64,000 nucleotides of DNA, from contig JAIOQZ010000039.1 of the NCBI GenBank assembly GCA_021108395.1, positions 1 through 64,000 on the forward strand, written 5' to 3'. Origin of the DNA: Candidatus Cloacimonadota bacterium. GTDB lineage: Bacteria; Cloacimonadota; Cloacimonadia; Cloacimonadales; JAIOQZ01. The notes beneath the pieces were generated by a model that was not told the DNA's origin, did no database searches, and worked only from the letters and a program-made list of their open reading frames with translations. Within the stretch, counting starts at the first letter, position 1. Each line of letters starts with the position of its first letter. Both the position numbers and the translations under genes were made by a program. Below are positions 7,945 through 16,349 of this stretch, piece after piece.

Positions 7945-9237
7945 ATGCTACAGAAAATGCTGCTGATATTCCTTTCTCTGGGCTGTGTCGGCCTGTTTGC
8001 CGATGGCGTGCAGCCCGCAGGCTCAGGCACCGAGGCCGACCCATACCAGGTGGCGACGTTGGACAATCTGCTCTGGGTAAGCACAACCGACAGCTCCTGG
8101 ACCAGCCATTTCATCCAGACAGCAAACATTTACGCGGCTTACACCCAGAACTGGAATGACGGGGAAGGCTTCTCGCCTATCGGTGTGGACCTGAACAGTT
8201 TTCATGGCAATTACGATGGCCAGAATCACACAATTGCCAGTTTATATATCAACCGTCCATTATTGAAGGTTCAGGGGCTGTTTGGTAAGATATACTCTGC
8301 AACCATCGAGAATCTAGGGTTAACCACTGTTGACGTGACTGGATATTCAATGGTTGGCGGTTTGGTGGGGATTTGCAGTCATTCCACCGTCAACAACTGC
8401 TACAGCGTCGGCTGTATGTGCGGAACAGGCGATTGCACCGGCGGCCTGGTGGGGCGCAATTCTTTTACCACCGTCAGCAATTGCTACAGCGCCGGCAATG
8501 TGAGCGGAGGAGAAGACACCAGCGGTCTGGTGGGGTGGAATGTTTATTCCACTATCAGCAACTGTTACAGCACCGGCAGTGTGAGCGGAACAGGTAACAA
8601 CACCGGCGGCCTGGCGGGGTGGAATTATGATTCCACCATCAACAACTGCTACAGCACCGGCAGTGTGAACGGGGCAGGTGATTACACCGGCGGTTTAATT
8701 GGGCGGAACTTTGGTAACTCTACTGTCAGTGATTCCTTCTGGGATATGGAGACATCAGGTCAAGCAACCAGCGCTGCCGGTACCGGGCTGACTACCGCCG
8801 AGATGCAGACGCCGGCCACCTTCACCGATGCCGGCTGGGACTTCGTGGGTGAAACTGCCAACGGCACTGATGATTACTGGGATATTGACGGTATCAACAA
8901 CGATGGCTATCCCTATCTGAGCTGGCAGGATTTCGTTGGAATTGACGAGGACATCTTTCCGGAGCCAGAGACAGCCCTACAGGCTGCCTTCCCCAACCCC
9001 TTCAATCCTACGACCACAATCAAGTTCAGCGTTCAGGCAGGTGAGTTGGCTACGCTGGAGATATTCAACCTCAGAGGGCAACTCGTGAAGCTCTATCCGG
9101 TGTTCAGAGCCGGTAAACACGAGGTCATCTGGGATGGCGCCGACAACACCGGCAATTGCGTTGCTTCCGGCGTGTACTTCTATCGACTGCAATCCGACAC
9201 CGCCCTGCGGGTTCGCAAGATGCTGCTGCTGAAGTAG
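7945..9237 (+). CDS. Secreted GLUG-repeat protein with C-terminal sorting domain
   Basis: The product has 430 residues and a signal peptide (MLQKMLLIFLSLGCVGLFA). The middle (about residues 130-260) holds tandem GLUG-type repeats of about 40 residues, each with a TGGLVG-like turn and a SNCYSTG block; this family occurs in surface and adhesion proteins. The end carries the PNPFNPTTTI sorting domain and finishes KMLLLK, so it is a predicted T9SS-like cargo. The start at 7945 follows CAGGGGGCA. The ligand is unknown. Confidence 0.8.
   Translation: MLQKMLLIFLSLGCVGLFADGVQPAGSGTEADPYQVATLDNLLWVSTTDSSWTSHFIQTANIYAAYTQNWNDGEGFSPIGVDLNSFHGNYDGQNHTIASLYINRPLLKVQGLFGKIYSATIENLGLTTVDVTGYSMVGGLVGICSHSTVNNCYSVGCMCGTGDCTGGLVGRNSFTTVSNCYSAGNVSGGEDTSGLVGWNVYSTISNCYSTGSVSGTGNNTGGLAGWNYDSTINNCYSTGSVNGAGDYTGGLIGRNFGNSTVSDSFWDMETSGQATSAAGTGLTTAEMQTPATFTDAGWDFVGETANGTDDYWDIDGINNDGYPYLSWQDFVGIDEDIFPEPETALQAAFPNPFNPTTTIKFSVQAGELATLEIFNLRGQLVKLYPVFRAGKHEVIWDGADNTGNCVASGVYFYRLQSDTALRVRKMLLLK
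8341..8720 (+). repeat. In-gene tandem repeats encoding GLUG units
   Basis: Near-identical units of about 114-120 bases, each with a variant of ACCGGCGGCCTGGTGGGG and CAACTGCTACAGC, repeat three to four times inside the secreted protein gene. Such DNA repeats can change copy number by recombination. Confidence 0.75.
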
Positions 9238-9271
9238 GCTGTTGGGAAAACCAGGGATTTCACACAAAAGA

Positions 9272-9507
9272 CAGGGGCTCTGCCCCTGAACCTTTAGAAA
9301 GCTCACTCCGCTACGCTACATGACAAGCTCGCCTTTTTGGGAGAAACGGTGTAAACACCGTTTGCTCCTGGGACGAACAATCGGCTTAGAAGCCGATTTT
9401 CGCAGGCGAGACCGAAAACTTTTAATGGAAACTTCGTTTCCTGTGTACATAGGATGCGTAGCATTCGCCAGAAGTTTTTGATTCCACTTTTGCAAAAAGT
9501 GGATTCC
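9272..9507. repeat. Interspersed palindromic repeat, copy A (long form)
   Basis: This intergenic element begins with CAGGGGC-TCT-GCCCCTG (9272-9288). Further hairpins follow: AAACGGTGT/ACACCGTTT, AATCGGCTT/AAGCCGATT, GGAAAC/GTTTCC and CCACTTTT/AAAAGTGG. Related sequence occurs at 24826, 30716, 46926 and, inverted, 59634. No open frame of note is present. Confidence 0.75.
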
Positions 9508-9512
9508 TTTTC

Positions 9513-10607
9513 TTACATTATCCCCCTCACCATCTCCAGCGCCTCTTGCGCAATGGCCGGCGAGGCGGTGAGTCCGGGTGACTCGATGCCCATGAGGTTG
9601 ACCAGTCGCGGGGCATCGAGAGCGATGTGGAAGTCGCGGAAGCCGTCGCCGGGGCCTTGCAGCTTGGGGCGAATGCCTACGTCGTCTGGCATGAGGTCGT
9701 CGCGATCGACAACGAGGTAGCGGTTGACGGCGCTGTGGAACTCGTCCAGCCAGCGTTCCTCGAAGCGATAGTCGATGTCATCTATGTACCAGGCATTGGG
9801 GCCAAAGCGCACCTCGCCCGCCAGGTTGATGGTGAGATGGATGCCCAGAAACGTGCCGCTGGGGTCGGGCAACGGATATATGAGGTGAGGGATATTATCG
9901 AGCTTCGTCGTCTTGTAATACTCGCCCTTGCACCAGTGAATGGCCAGTCCCCGCTGTTCGAGGTCGAGGCCGGCCATGCGCGCCACCTCGCCGCAAAACA
10001 AACCGCCGGCGTTCACCAGCACGTTTGCGCAAAACACTTCCCCATTTGCAAAACGCACCACCCAGCCGTCGCCGTCACGCTCGATGGATTGCGCCCGCAT
10101 GTCGTAAACGATGAACGCGCCGCGCTGCTCTGCCTGGTCGGCAAGGCGTTTCATGTAGGTGTGGGTGTCGAGGATGCCGGTGCTGGGCGCCCACAGTCCC
10201 GCTACGGCGCACACTTGTGGCACACGCTGTTTGCAGGCTTCGCTGTCGAGCAATTCAAGACCGGCCACGCCGTTGCGAACGCCGTTGTCGTGCAGTTCGC
10301 GCAGAGCAGGCAGTTCTGCGGCGTCGGTGGCCACCACCAGCTTGCCGCAGCGACGGTGCGGGATGTCGTGCTGGGCGCAGTAGGCATAGAGCATGTTATT
10401 GCCGCGAACGCAAAGCTCGGTCTTGCGACTGCCCTGCGGATAGTAGATGCCGGAGTGTATGACCTCGCTGTTGCGGCTCGATGTGTGCCGGCCAAAGGAT
10501 TCCTCCTGCTCGGCTACCACCACATCCTCGAATTCCGCTGCCAGCGCATGTGCGATGGATAGCCCCACCGCGCCGGCGCCGATGACCAGTATGTTCACCT
10601 GCTCCAT
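9513..10607 (-). CDS. FAD-dependent oxidoreductase, L-2-hydroxyglutarate dehydrogenase-like
   Basis: This DAO-family flavoprotein has 364 residues. The N-terminal GAGAVGLSIAHAL is the dinucleotide-binding GxGxxG fold. Blocks RNSEVIHSGIYY and HLIYPLPDPSGTFLGIHLT match the LhgO/L2HGDH family closely, and the C-terminal ESPGLTASPAIA block closes the FAD site. It probably oxidises L-2-hydroxyglutarate or a similar 2-hydroxy acid, passing electrons to a quinone or other acceptor; the substrate is inferred. The start at 10607 gives MEQVNILVIGAG, 13 bases after the panC stop, so it may be the last gene of a panD-panC transcript. Confidence 0.85.
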   Translation of the reverse strand: MEQVNILVIGAGAVGLSIAHALAAEFEDVVVAEQEESFGRHTSSRNSEVIHSGIYYPQGSRKTELCVRGNNMLYAYCAQHDIPHRRCGKLVVATDAAELPALRELHDNGVRNGVAGLELLDSEACKQRVPQVCAVAGLWAPSTGILDTHTYMKRLADQAEQRGAFIVYDMRAQSIERDGDGWVVRFANGEVFCANVLVNAGGLFCGEVARMAGLDLEQRGLAIHWCKGEYYKTTKLDNIPHLIYPLPDPSGTFLGIHLTINLAGEVRFGPNAWYIDDIDYRFEERWLDEFHSAVNRYLVVDRDDLMPDDVGIRPKLQGPGDGFRDFHIALDAPRLVNLMGIESPGLTASPAIAQEALEMVRGIM

Positions 10608-10620
10608 GTAATTCCCGTGT

Positions 10621-11466
10621 CTATTGAATTTCCAGGTTGTCGATGAGGCGTATCTTGCCGACGAACACCGCGCCGAGCGCTCGTGTACCCGGCTCCAGAT
10701 GCTCCACCCCCTGCAACGACGCCGGGTCAACGAACTCGAAGTAGTCAACGCGGCCACCGCAGTTGCGCACGTGCTCGGACATGATATTGCGCAGCCGCGC
10801 TGGATTGGCCATGCCATTCTCGAAGGCGGTCTGCGCCATTTGCAGGGCCTGGCGCAGACAAAGCGCTCTGGCGCGTTCTTCGGGGTCGAGGCGCTGGTTG
10901 CGAGAGCTCATGGCCAGTCCGTCTTCCTCCCGCACGATGGGGCAGCGAATGATGCGCGTACGAAAGTTCAGGTCTTCGATGAGTCTCCGCAGCACGACTA
11001 TCTGCTGGAAGTCTTTCTCGCCCATAAACATCAGACTTGGCGCGACTATGTTCAACAGCTTGGCCACGACTGTGCACACCCCACGGAAATGCGTGGGGCG
11101 GCTCTTGCCGCACAGCAACTGAGACAGCCCTTCCACCTCGATCCACGTCTGGTAGCCCCATTGATACATCTGCTCTGGTGAGGGGGCAAAGACGTAATTG
11201 ACACCCAGTTCCGTTAGCAACTCGAGGTCACGGTCGAAATCGCGGGGGTAGGCGTCGAGGTCTTCGCCGGGAGCGAACTGGCCGGGGTTGACGAAGATGC
11301 TCACCACCACGCGATCGCAGAGTTCGCCGGCGGCTCGCACCAGGCTCAAGTGCCCCTCGTGCAGACTGCCCATAGTGGGCACGAAGCCTGTAATACCGCG
11401 TTCGAGGCTATATCGCGCCGACAAGCCGAGCATCTCGTCCACAGTCTTGACGATGCGAGGCGTCAC
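10621..11466 (-). CDS. panC: Pantothenate synthetase (pantoate-beta-alanine ligase)
   Basis: The enzyme joins pantoate and beta-alanine with ATP to give pantothenate, the coenzyme A precursor. It has 281 residues from the preferred GTG start at 11466 (MTPRIVKTVDEM), the normal family length; an upstream start would run into panD. Nucleotidyltransferase motifs are present: FVPTMGSLHEGHLSLV (HxGH), FVNPGQF, the MGEKDFQQ block and EDGLAMSSRN (KMSKS-like). It lies downstream of panD, which supplies beta-alanine; panB is not in this window. The region before the start repeats the end of panD. Confidence 0.94.
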   Translation of the reverse strand: MTPRIVKTVDEMLGLSARYSLERGITGFVPTMGSLHEGHLSLVRAAGELCDRVVVSIFVNPGQFAPGEDLDAYPRDFDRDLELLTELGVNYVFAPSPEQMYQWGYQTWIEVEGLSQLLCGKSRPTHFRGVCTVVAKLLNIVAPSLMFMGEKDFQQIVVLRRLIEDLNFRTRIIRCPIVREEDGLAMSSRNQRLDPEERARALCLRQALQMAQTAFENGMANPARLRNIMSEHVRNCGGRVDYFEFVDPASLQGVEHLEPGTRALGAVFVGKIRLIDNLEIQ

Positions 11467-11518
11467 AGCTCGTACCGAGCGACAGACTGCTGACAAATCT
11501 GTCTCAGTATGAAAAATC

Positions 11519-11878
11519 TCACAGCTCGTGCCGAGCGATATTGTTGTCTCCGTCCACCACAATCACCTTTGGCCGGTGGGTCTTCATCTCGTCCTCCAAC
11601 ATGTGGCCATAGTTGACGATGATGATTTTATCGCCCTTGTCCACCATTCGCGCAGCGGCACCGTTCACCCCGATGCCTCCGCTTCCGGGTTCACCACGCA
11701 GGGTGTAGGTCTGGAAGCGATTTCCGTTGTCGATGTCGAACACCTCTACCTTCTCGTTTTCATAGATGCCGGCCTCGTCAAGCAGCGTTCCGTCGATGGT
11801 AATGCTGCCCACATAGTCGAGGTGCGTTTCGGTGACTGTGGCGCGGTGAATTTTCGACAGTAACATTGTGCGGTACAT
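11519..11878 (-). CDS. panD: Aspartate 1-decarboxylase precursor
   Basis: This pyruvoyl enzyme makes beta-alanine from aspartate for pantothenate synthesis. It has 119 residues. The self-processing site is YVGSIT, with Gly24-Ser25 in the same position as in the Escherichia coli enzyme; cleavage there forms the pyruvoyl group. The N-terminal LLSKIHRATVT block, with Lys9, and the NGAAARMV block are conserved. The start follows a strong ribosome site (GGAGAGA). A secreted-protein gene ends 15 bases upstream on the same strand. Confidence 0.95.
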   Translation of the reverse strand: MYRTMLLSKIHRATVTETHLDYVGSITIDGTLLDEAGIYENEKVEVFDIDNGNRFQTYTLRGEPGSGGIGVNGAAARMVDKGDKIIIVNYGHMLEDEMKTHRPKVIVVDGDNNIARHEL

Positions 11879-11893
11879 TTCTCTCTCCTAAGG

Positions 11894-14800
11894 TTATTTC
11901 AACAGCAGGCACTTATGGCTCTGCACCAGTGTGTTATCGACGTATAGTCGCGCAAAGTAAACACCGCTCGCGGCGGAGTTGCCGTTCGATAGCAGACCGT
12001 TCCACTCGATGCTGTGAAGCCCGGCTTCGCGCCGGCCGTGCGGCAACACCTGCACAAGTTGTCCTCGCACGTTGTATAGCCGCAGTTCCACCAATGCCGG
12101 TGTGGCCAGGCTGTAGGCGAACATTGTGCGCGGATTGAACGGGTTGGGCCTGTTGCCCAGCAGGGCGGTTTCCCAGACGGGGTTATCGCCACCGGCGGCG
12201 GTGTAGTCCACAATCACCTCAACCTCGGCAATCGGGGATTCGCCGGTGGTATAGACCGCAGAAACAGCATAGACGAACGTGCCGTTGGGATGGCCGGTAA
12301 TGACAAATGGCGGGCCGTCTTCCCACAGCGGCTCCACCAGTTCGCCGTCACGATAGATGCTCACACCCAGAAAGGCGCGCTCACGCGATGGCTCATTCCA
12401 GACAAACGTCACCGTGTCGCTGTTGACGGTTGCCGTGAGCCCGGTAACGGGCAGCAGGCTCTCGACAAGCTCGATTACCAGCGTGGCGTTGCTGTTCACG
12501 CTCACTTCGTCTTCGTAGGTCTCGTAACCATCGAGGCTGACGATCAGGTCGTAGGTATCAAAGACAATATCGTAGAGCACCAGTTCGCCGCTTGCCGGTA
12601 CGGCGCCGCCATACTGCTGGCCAAACACCTGGCCGGTCATGTTCACCTCGGCGCCCTCGGTGACGCCGCCGTCGTTGGCGCTTACCTGTAGCGTGATGTC
12701 TGCTTCCTGGCCGCCGCCGTCTGGTCCGCCGGAGAAGCAGGCCAAATAGCCATTGCGCAAGCCCACAAGCATCTCGACGCTACCGTTGCCGTCGATGTCA
12801 CCCGCTGCCAGCGTCTGGTCAACCGGGTTGCCGAACGACATCTGCCACAACACTGCGCCGTCGGTACCGGAGAACACGCCGGCGACATTGCCCAGCGTGC
12901 CGCCAATGACGTCGAACATGCCGTCGCCGTTGATGTCGCCCAGCGGCGAGAGGTCGAGAAAATTGCCGCTCAAGCTTGCCGACCACAGCGCTGCGCCGTC
13001 CTCGGCCTGGGTGAGCTGGCAGTATGAGCGTCCGATGTGAGTTGGCAGCACATACTGCTCCGCGCCCCACTCGATTACGTCAAGGCGGGTGACGATGCCC
13101 GCAGTGCTGAACTGTGACCAGAGCACGTTGCCCTGATGATCGAGCGCTTCGAGGTCGGCGCTGAAGGTGCCGAACACGACGTCAGGCATGTCGTCGCCGT
13201 TGATGTCAGCCAGGGGCGCCAGCGCCCAGGCAGCCGGACTGCCAGTGTCGTAAGACCATTGCGGCACGCCATTGACGCCACTGTGCAGTTTAACCAGAGC
13301 GTCACCAGCATCGGGTGAAGTACCGCTGAAGAAGTCGGCCACGCCGTCACCTGTGATGTCCTCGACGCCGCGCACGGCAGCCACAGCAACGCCGGCCACA
13401 TCGTGCCACACCTGTGCGCCGGTGACGCCATCGAGGCAAAACACGCCGCACGGGCCGGTGTTGCCGCCATCGTCTCCGCAGGCGGCCAGCACGTCGGGTG
13501 TGCCGTCGCCAGTATAGTCGAAGTCGGCATCAACCTGGTAAACCCAGCCGCCGTCGCCAACCATGTGGGTGTCGAAAACCCACAGCATCTCGCCGGTGGC
13601 GCCGTCGAGTGCGAAGATGGCGCGGCTGCCCCAGGCCGTGCCGATGACAACGTCGCGCAGGCCGTCACCACTGATGTCGCTAATGGTGGTGAGAGCGCGC
13701 TCGTCATAAATAGAGCCGATGCCGATTGCGGCAATGTCTGTGTGGAATTCCCACAGCACGTCGGCTGTGCCAAAGCTGTTGCCGTTGAGACAATAGACGC
13801 CATACTCGTTGTCAGCCACGAGTATTTCGGCCACGCCATCGCCGCTGAGATCGATGAAGCGGTGCAGCGCCACAATCTTCTCGTCCTCGGTGTTTGACTG
13901 GAATTCCCAATAAAGCGTTCCCAGGTCGTCGCTCATGTTTATCACGTTGACAGTAAGAAAGATAGGCAGTGGTGGCGGGCCAGGATCGTTGCTGGACAGG
14001 GTGAGCATACCGTTGAACGCGCCTGTGGCCGTGCTGTGAAACCACACGCGCACCTCGATGGTGTCACGGGTGGCCAACGACAGCGGCAGCTCCACCTCCG
14101 ACGACCATTGATCCGGCGTGATGTCGATCTGGTCGATGACGAGTTGCTGCTGACCCTGGTTGCTGAGAGTGAGCGCACGGCTTGTCCACGCTCCCACGCG
14201 CACGTCGTTGTAGGCAAGCGAAGCGGGCGAGGTAATCAACGTTGGGACGGCCATGATGCCATAGCCGCTCAACTCGACGGTCTCCTGCGGATGCACGGGG
14301 TCGTTGCTGCTGATGGTGAGTGTGCTCTCGTGCTGTCCCCAGGAGGTTGGCGCGAAAATGATGGTAGCGTTGACGGTCTGTCCGGGGGTGATGGTGAACG
14401 GCAGCGTTTCGTCAGTGTAGAATGCTTCAAGACCGCCGTCGATGTCGTTGACGACGAGGTCTGCCGTGCCGATGTTGGTGATGGGCAGTTCGACACTGGC
14501 CGGCTGGCCGACGACGGTGTTGCCGAAATCCCATTCGTCGAAGCCGAGAGCGATGGCCGGCGTTCCAGCGCCGCCCAGATCGACCTTGTAGAGCCAGTCG
14601 GTGCCGCCGGCGCCGCCGTTGTCGGTGTACCACAAAAAATTACCGTCGAACACGACACCGGATGGATCGGTGGTCTCGGAGGCGTGGCTCTCGATGACCG
14701 TGCCGTCTGACGGGTCGATCTTATAGAGCGTGTCGCCCCAGTAATCGGCCATCCACAGCATACCGTTCTCGAGGCAGAGATCCCAGGGCTGGTTGTCTGG

Positions 14801-15271
14801 CGCTGCGAACTGTTGCAGGATGCTGCCTTGATTGTCCACGCGATAGATATGGCCGTCGGGGTCATAGTAGGTACTCACCCAGAATTCGCCGGCGTCCCAG
14901 GCGATGCCCGACATATAGTGGTCTGGCAGGGAGAACTCTTGCAGCAGGTTACCGTTGAGATCAATCTGGTAGGCGCTGGCAGGAATGGCGCTGGCGGTGG
15001 GGTGGTCGGTGTACCAGAGGTTGGCGCCGTCCCAGGTGAGGCCGAAGGAGTCGCCCTGCGGGCCGGTGCACTGAAGACTGCCTGCGCCTGTGGCCGGATC
15101 GATGCGGTAGATGTCGCCACCGTTTACGCCATACACGCCGCAGTAGAGCCATGTGCCGTCCCAGGCCAGGCCTGATGAATTGTTGTGAATCTCATAGCTG
15201 GCGACGATGGTCCATTCGGCAGCCAGGCCGCAGAAAGTGAGTAGTAGAACCAAGAATATTGTTGTGCGCAT
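11894..15271 (-). CDS. Large secreted multidomain protein with FG-GAP propeller and sorting domain
   Basis: The product has 1125 residues starting at the ATG after GGAGGAACG (MRTTIFLVLLLTF signal peptide). Domains in order are: a propeller-like region with repeated W-D-G-x-x-L-W motifs (about 20-255); two Ig-like ASPM/HYDIN-type modules (FGNTVVGQPASVELPITN); and a seven-bladed FG-GAP/VCBS region with repeated DINGDGxxDVVxG motifs (about 470-850). A carboxypeptidase-regulatory-like module, an FN3-like module and the C-terminal domain with NRPNPFNPRTMF ending KCLLLK follow. It is a predicted exported or surface-attached protein; the substrate or ligand is unknown. Confidence 0.85.
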   Translation of the reverse strand: MRTTIFLVLLLTFCGLAAEWTIVASYEIHNNSSGLAWDGTWLYCGVYGVNGGDIYRIDPATGAGSLQCTGPQGDSFGLTWDGANLWYTDHPTASAIPASAYQIDLNGNLLQEFSLPDHYMSGIAWDAGEFWVSTYYDPDGHIYRVDNQGSILQQFAAPDNQPWDLCLENGMLWMADYWGDTLYKIDPSDGTVIESHASETTDPSGVVFDGNFLWYTDNGGAGGTDWLYKVDLGGAGTPAIALGFDEWDFGNTVVGQPASVELPITNIGTADLVVNDIDGGLEAFYTDETLPFTITPGQTVNATIIFAPTSWGQHESTLTISSNDPVHPQETVELSGYGIMAVPTLITSPASLAYNDVRVGAWTSRALTLSNQGQQQLVIDQIDITPDQWSSEVELPLSLATRDTIEVRVWFHSTATGAFNGMLTLSSNDPGPPPLPIFLTVNVINMSDDLGTLYWEFQSNTEDEKIVALHRFIDLSGDGVAEILVADNEYGVYCLNGNSFGTADVLWEFHTDIAAIGIGSIYDERALTTISDISGDGLRDVVIGTAWGSRAIFALDGATGEMLWVFDTHMVGDGGWVYQVDADFDYTGDGTPDVLAACGDDGGNTGPCGVFCLDGVTGAQVWHDVAGVAVAAVRGVEDITGDGVADFFSGTSPDAGDALVKLHSGVNGVPQWSYDTGSPAAWALAPLADINGDDMPDVVFGTFSADLEALDHQGNVLWSQFSTAGIVTRLDVIEWGAEQYVLPTHIGRSYCQLTQAEDGAALWSASLSGNFLDLSPLGDINGDGMFDVIGGTLGNVAGVFSGTDGAVLWQMSFGNPVDQTLAAGDIDGNGSVEMLVGLRNGYLACFSGGPDGGGQEADITLQVSANDGGVTEGAEVNMTGQVFGQQYGGAVPASGELVLYDIVFDTYDLIVSLDGYETYEDEVSVNSNATLVIELVESLLPVTGLTATVNSDTVTFVWNEPSRERAFLGVSIYRDGELVEPLWEDGPPFVITGHPNGTFVYAVSAVYTTGESPIAEVEVIVDYTAAGGDNPVWETALLGNRPNPFNPRTMFAYSLATPALVELRLYNVRGQLVQVLPHGRREAGLHSIEWNGLLSNGNSAASGVYFARLYVDNTLVQSHKCLLLK

Positions 15272-15458
15272 CGTTCCTCCTCGTCCTTGCGGACCGCGCT
15301 GTTGAACACTCATTCTACCTACAAGAGCATTTTGCGCTCTGGCCTGTGGTTGTCAAAAAGAATTTGACATGGTTTGACACACGAGGCTGATTACAATCGA
15401 TTTGGCGAGCAGCTCAACAACCCGAAACAACTGTATTGCTCGAATAAACGGAGGAATA

Positions 15459-15839
15459 ATGAGAGATTGCCCGGTATGCGGCATTCCGTTGAAAGAAGAA
15501 ACGCTTCACCGTCAAGCTATCGACCGCTGCGAAAAATGTCGCGGTATCTTCTTCGATCACGGCGAGCTCGCCTCGATTCTGAACATCGTGCGAATCTACC
15601 GCAGTTTCAAGCTGGACGAAGCGGAAATCGACACCCTGAGCGACAACGGCGACAACCGGGTTATCGACTGCCCTTCCTGTGGCATGCCGATGGCGCAGAA
15701 AGAGGTGGGCGGCGCGGTGGTGGATTTCTGCGACTCCTGCGGCGGCGTCTGGCTCGACGGCGGCGAGATACAGGCGCTCAAAATGGCCGAAAATCATGTG
15801 CGCGAGAACATCAACCTCTACATCAGACTGGGTATGTAA
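15459..15839 (+). CDS. Double zinc-ribbon protein (zf-TFIIB type)
   Basis: This is a 126-residue soluble protein. It has two zinc ribbons: CPVC..CEKC (Cys 4, 7, 24, 27) and CPSC..CDSC in the second half, each followed by a G-x-(F/W)-x-D-x-GEL-like turn typical of the zf-TFIIB family. The family is common in bacteria but its function is not established. The start at 15459 follows CGGAGGAAT. It ends 10 bases before the Fic/Doc gene, and the two probably share a transcript. Confidence 0.75.
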   Translation: MRDCPVCGIPLKEETLHRQAIDRCEKCRGIFFDHGELASILNIVRIYRSFKLDEAEIDTLSDNGDNRVIDCPSCGMPMAQKEVGGAVVDFCDSCGGVWLDGGEIQALKMAENHVRENINLYIRLGM

Positions 15840-15849
15840 GGAGCCTGCC

Positions 15850-16257
15850 ATGCGATATGTAAACAAGAAAATGGTGGTGGTCATCAACAAGCTGGTCACC
15901 GAGCTGTCTGGCGGCATGGCCACCCATGGAACCAACCTCCGTCCCGGACAGAGCCTGGGTTTCGTCGAGCGTATCTTTTACAACGAGGTATTCGGCCAGC
16001 AGATATATCCGTCCGTGTATCATCAGGCAGCGGCATACATGTATCACATCATCAAGAACCATCTCTTCATCGATGGCAACAAACGCACTGGGCTATGCAC
16101 AGCCATCACCTTTCTCGAGTGGAACGACATCCTGCTGGCGCCGTTCAACGAGGACGAGGTGTTCCGCTTCGTCATCACCATAGCCGCCGGTGACGAGCCT
16201 CACGAAATCGTCATAGATCGCATCGCGGGCTGGCTGAAGGAAATGTGCCTGAGTTGA
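15850..16257 (+). CDS. Doc/Fic-family protein
   Basis: This 135-residue protein is of the Fic/Doc fold. The active-site loop is HLFIDGNKRTG, the Doc-type HxFxxxNKR pattern, where Lys replaces the glycine of AMPylating Fic enzymes. Doc of phage P1 phosphorylates EF-Tu and acts as a toxin, so this protein may be a kinase-type toxin; that activity is inferred. The length fits Doc (about 126 residues). No typical Phd-like antitoxin is next to it; the upstream neighbour is a zinc-ribbon protein. The start at 15850 overlaps nothing and follows GGAGCCTGCC. Confidence 0.82.
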   Translation: MRYVNKKMVVVINKLVTELSGGMATHGTNLRPGQSLGFVERIFYNEVFGQQIYPSVYHQAAAYMYHIIKNHLFIDGNKRTGLCTAITFLEWNDILLAPFNEDEVFRFVITIAAGDEPHEIVIDRIAGWLKEMCLS

Positions 16258-16287
16258 AGGGCGGTATGTCGAGGTATTCCGCTTACG

Positions 16288-16309
16288 AGGCAGGTTTCGT
16301 GACCTGCCT
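16288..16309. terminator. Hairpin between convergent genes
   Basis: AGGCAGGT, loop TTCGTG, ACCTGCCT forms an eight-pair stem between the ends of the Fic/Doc gene and the minus-strand secreted-protein gene. T-runs on either side are short, so it is a weak terminator candidate for either strand. Confidence 0.4.
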
Positions 16310-16349
16310 TATGCTATATACGCTACTTCATAAGAGAAACGCAGGAGCG

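Noticed and set aside
9627-10562. 311-codon plus-strand open frame
   Set aside because: It lies wholly inside the minus-strand FAD oxidoreductase gene and has no motif or ribosome site.
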